Shown in pieces: positions 60,631 through 64,000 of a stretch of DNA of 64,000 bases. The notes below the pieces were generated by a model. It was not told where the DNA came from, searched no databases, and worked only from the letters and a program-made list of their open reading frames with translations. The DNA is taken from contig CM055093.1 in the NCBI GenBank assembly GCA_029204225.1, forward strand, positions 7,079,315 through 7,143,314. The letters run 5' to 3'. Source of the DNA: Diphasiastrum complanatum. Taxonomy: Eukaryota > Streptophyta > Lycopodiopsida > Lycopodiales > Lycopodiaceae. The position numbers were made by a program, and so were the translations under genes. Numbering within the stretch: position 1 is the stretch's first letter; each line of letters opens with the position of its first letter.

Positions 60631-61868
60631 CACTCTCAGATTATCGTGTTAATTAGCGTTGGGCAAGACTAATAAAAGAGCACCACGTTTAGAATCATTT
60701 GTCACAACAAAATCAATCGAGACTCACTCTTAAAAGTAGAAATAACAATAATCATTCACACATTATACAACCATTGAAAAATGAAAAGTATATTAGAATT
60801 GTGTGAATGTACATGAGATTGTTGTAAGGAAATCTACTTATCAGTATACAAGGCTAGGAGAACAGTTTGGAACTGGATGATAGTGCTAGGAATCTCAGCA
60901 AATATAATACCGATGCGATTCATCATATCTGATTCTATCTCACTTTATATATGTACACGACACAGTTACTTTATTACACGTCAGCCTTTAGATTGATCGT
61001 ATAGTGCAGCGGACATGAAGTTTCATTCAATAGTAGGAAACAATAGTCCTTGTGAGACGTGTAGTAGTTGGGTTCGAACGTCTTCCGAAGATTGTCGAGT
61101 CGATAGTGTCAAGTTGAGGGATTATCACCTGTCGAAGGATTGTCGACTCTTGCGAGTCGTGACTCTTTGGCATTTCTTTGACTTATTCGGTGGACTTTGT
61201 GTAGTGTTGCGAATCTATCTCAAACTTGTGTGTATTTTTGTAGGTTCTGCATCTACGACAGATTCTCGAGTAAATAACTAGGTTTGGGACTTTGTCGTGG
61301 ATACCTGAGAGGAATAGTTGTTAATGTATATAGAGGCGACTAAATCGAATGGGGTTTGAAGGAGAATTAAAATTCCAACAATAATGATTCTATATGAAAG
61401 AATATTTTCATTCCATCCTACCATTTGATCTCCATAATGAAATGATATTTTCACACAATCTTACCATTTGAACTATGAAAATAAATATTGTACAATGTAA
61501 AGGACCAAAAAAAAGTGGTCATGAAGGATATTCTTGAAGGACATTTATTAAATAAAATAGCTTAGAATATTGAGATATAGAACTAGAGATTAATAAATTC
61601 AAAAAGTAAAAGATATATGTTTTACCAATATTCTAAGCAAGTGATCTATATGTAAATTGACAACTTTCATAGGATTCTCACTAGGGTTTTCTCTAAAAAA
61701 ACTAATTTTCAAACTTTGTTCATTCCCACAAAGAGAGGCATGTAGGATAGACATGTGTAATAGAGTGGAAACAATTCAGTGAACAAACATCTTGATTCCT
61801 TGATATGAAGCCTTGTCATTTCGTTGATGTTTTCTACCCTAGCGCCTTTGGAAAGATCAAGGCTTTTT
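60631..61868. other. intergenic stretch, nothing certain
   Basis: Contains TATA-like tttatatatg near 60942. The part 60640-61375 could be an old LTR, but no matching partner or primer site is seen. Confidence 0.4.
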
Positions 61869-61945
61869 GCCCTGGCTAGGGATGCATCGATCAACAAGTA
61901 GTGAGCTTGTTGTTCGATGCTCTGGCCCTAGCCAGAGCTAGGGCA
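61869..61945. repeat. strong inverted repeat (hairpin) with nested palindrome
   Basis: The left arm 61869-61898 (gccctggctagggatgcatc and on to caacaag) pairs with the right arm 61906-61938 (cttgttgttcgatgctctgg and on) around a 7-base loop tagtgag, with few mismatches and one small bulge. The right arm also holds GCCCTAGC-CAGA-GCTAGGGC (61926-61945), a perfect 8-bp inverted repeat with 4-base loop. Confidence 0.8.
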
Positions 61946-61994
61946 AGTGTGTGTAATGTTAACACACATGCGCGCACACACCTGCGCACGTGCA

Positions 61995-61996
<2 letters not shown>

Positions 61997-62033
<37 letters not shown>
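61997..62033. repeat. (CA)n microsatellite
   Basis: About 18 CA units, preceded by alternating purine-pyrimidine acacatgcgcgcacac (from about 61963), so the whole stretch could adopt Z-DNA. Confidence 0.93.
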
Positions 62034-62035
<2 letters not shown>

Positions 62036-63077
62036 TATCTATTTATTTATTATAGTGAACTGATTTATCTCAATTGTGGCTTGTGCAAGATTGGAAGTCT
62101 TAATATGTTGTTGTTGTTTCAAATAATCCATCAAAAAAATCTTTGCTCCATGCACATGAAACCGATTTTCAACTTTTGCTTTGTTAATAGATTATCTTTT
62201 GGCAATGAGGTGGTTGTGAAATCTCTTTCAAATTTTTTCTTATTCTCATTCAAAAACTATTTGGGTTACTTGCAGACAAGATGTCTTTATGTTTTCTTTG
62301 TATATGTGTGCTAGTTTCATCCTAAACTCTAGCATGTCTAAAAGCATCATCCATCATTCCTTAATCTATTTTATCTCACCACATTTTGGTGTCACTTAAA
62401 TGAGGAGACATAATTGAAATCTGGAGAGAACAAAATGAAGCCTTGGCAGATTCAAACCCTATCTCCAAGCAAGACAAGGTAAACAAGATGCGAAGTAGAT
62501 TCTTTTTTTACTACTTTTAAGAGCTAGTGAATCTATAGATTGTTCAAGAAATTGAGTAAATGTACAAGTTTGTGGCAAAATGCTACAAACTTTGAAGAAT
62601 GCATTTGGAGTGGAATTAACATTCCAAAACTGACCCTTAATTGAGCTTCAAACACATCTAAACATTAACATTTCTTGAAAAATAGATTAACAGGTTTTTC
62701 TTTTGTCAACGGTGTTTTTTTGGAATCTTATTTGAGAAAGATAAAGTAGTAATTTCTTTAACATATCCATGTATACCTTTGTATCAAGAAAAAAGCAAGC
62801 TAAATAATGGGTTCATATTAGATTTAGAAGGTAAAAAATGTTGATATTCTACAATATGGAAACATAAATATTGAGTAATGCATCATCAACAAATAAGGAA
62901 AATTTGAAATAAGAATAGATTCAATGTGTTTCAATAAGAGCTAACAATATTCTGATCGACTGTAGTTGGCTACACGATTGTGGATTTCTAATAATTGAAA
63001 AAGAAGAAATTTAAGTTCATATATTCTTTACTACTAAGTTCATATATTTCAAAACTAAGTTCATATATTCTTTATTA
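62034..63077. other. AT-rich stretch, nothing recognised
   Basis: No frame with family resemblance. 'aagttcatatatt' words recur near 63015, 63035 and 63058. Confidence 0.4.
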
Positions 63078-63323
63078 CTACCATGACTGAATACCATCAC
63101 GAAATTTAAGTTGCATATTGCCTAAGCCTTCAACTTTGTGTGAAGTGGCACCTTCAACATAAATATATTTTTTGTGATTAGTCAGTCCTTGGAGAATTCT
63201 TTGAACCAATTTCTTGTGGCATTTGAGGAGTTTAGTTCCCAAAAAAGTTTCTATATTGAATACGACATAGGATAAAAAAATAAGTCGAAACAAATGACCA
63301 ATATATTCTCTTTGCCTACCCAA
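63078..63323 (-). pseudogene. possible relic of a copia protease-integrase linker
   Basis: An 81-codon frame ends YVEGATSHKVEGLGNMQLKF followed by RDGIQ, which resembles the copia linker where a Val-Glu-Gly-x-Gly motif precedes an Asp-Gly. The first part looks random. Weak support from one motif. Confidence 0.3.
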
Positions 63324-63910
63324 ACCACTTCCAATGGCCTAGCCATTCTATCTGTAGTTATTCTTAACTTGTTTAACCAATATAATTATGGTTCATATTT
63401 GGCTAACCAGGATTGTGTAGATGTGATATTAAATCAACCTTACTTGTGCATTCCCTCCAATTCTAAAGATGTGCATCATCTTGATGTCGAAATCAAAATA
63501 TATGAGTGCCATCTCAATATAAGATTCATTTCTACCTTGGTGATGTATAGTGGTGAATCACTTTTAAAGCAAACCAGCTATGGAGTTAGAAGACTGATTA
63601 CTTCATACCTTGTCCTTCATGGCACATGCTACATAGTAGCAGCACAACTTTTTTATTCAAAATGTAGAGCAAAACAGTTATAGACTTATTGCAGTAGACA
63701 GAGTCTTCAAATCATAATCCTACATATAGCTGGGAAAACCAAATTATAGAGCTTAAATCTCCCACAGGTCTATCCTGTTAATGATCAATCAACAAACCCA
63801 TTTCATTTATTTCAGTAGAACATTTAACACTTTAGTCATACGGATTGGGATCACCTGCAGGTGGTAACATATACCATGAATGCATGAGCAGTACAGGCAA
63901 TTTGTGGTGA
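63324..63910. other. probable 3' flank of the minus-strand gene at the right edge
   Basis: A plus-strand open frame at 63294-63683 has no motif that I recognise. The part next to 63910 should be the 3' untranslated region of the edge gene; no clear polyadenylation signal was identified. Confidence 0.35.
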
Positions 63911-64000
63911 TTAGCCTTTGAGTTCTATGAGCTTGAACCTGGCCTTGGCTTTGTCTATCAGTTCGCCATCATAGAACGAGATTCGATACTCCTCGAACGA
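63911..64000 (-). CDS. C-terminal exon of an unidentified gene (cut by window edge)
   Basis: The minus strand from the right edge reads SFEEYRISFYDGELIDKAKA then RFKLIELKG and TAA at 63911-63913. The 29 codons are undamaged, less AT-rich than the surroundings and of normal globular composition, with no resemblance to retrotransposon proteins. This is the best candidate in the window for a functional host gene. I do not recognise the family from this tail. Confidence 0.6.
   Translation of the reverse strand, partial: SFEEYRISFYDGELIDKAKARFKLIELKG

Overview
This window is land-plant nuclear DNA, AT-rich and dominated by LTR retrotransposons. The evidence is Ty1/copia elements with initiator-methionine-tRNA primer sites, one Ty3/gypsy primer site of the Asp-tRNA type, and spliced gene remnants with plant-like introns of about 90 bp. 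I cannot name the species. The number of decayed elements suggests a large, repeat-rich genome; a fern, lycophyte or gymnosperm is possible but not shown.

Layout. 1-10092: two near-identical copia copies in tandem (A, cut by the window edge, and B), 36 bp apart. 10093-14313: mostly featureless, with a (GA)n tract of about 229 bp and a small integrase relic. 14314-20256: a decayed minus-strand copia element (C). 20290-28347: the least ordinary part. It holds an unknown coiled-coil gene relic, a spliced minus-strand gene with a Cys/His cluster, 2 kb of degenerate tandem and GA repeats, and a spliced plus-strand gene whose C-terminal half looks like an N6/N4-type DNA methyltransferase. 29590-31572: a minus-strand copia gag/protease/integrase fragment. 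31753-42896: element E, a non-autonomous copia with a perfect TATCT target duplication. Its 3' LTR was split by element F (36467-42537), a younger relative of A and B whose gag-protease block is inverted relative to its intact pol. 43236-47170: gypsy pieces in both orientations. 47792-49303: a copia LTR, then a minisatellite built on an ACTCGGTCGAGAT core. 50704-59120: an unidentified multi-exon gene relic interrupted by minus-strand copia element G, with a TTTTT duplication, at or beside a 3' splice site. 59150-63323: copia scraps, AT-rich DNA and a strong inverted repeat. 63911-64000: the C-terminal exon of an apparently ordinary gene on the minus strand.

Relationships. A, B and F are one family. 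C and G are two related families in another clade. E and the LTR at 47792 resemble each other in length and internal motifs. Although these LTR families do not otherwise align by eye, nearly every LTR carries the palindrome TTCACACGTGTGAA or its CACACGTGTG core, which may be a shared promoter element.

Only F pol, F gag and the edge exon are long open frames without visible damage. Most other genes carry frameshifts or stops. Several stops look like CGA to TGA or CAG to TAG changes, as expected from deamination of methylated cytosines. All family assignments come from reading motifs by eye; no searches were run.
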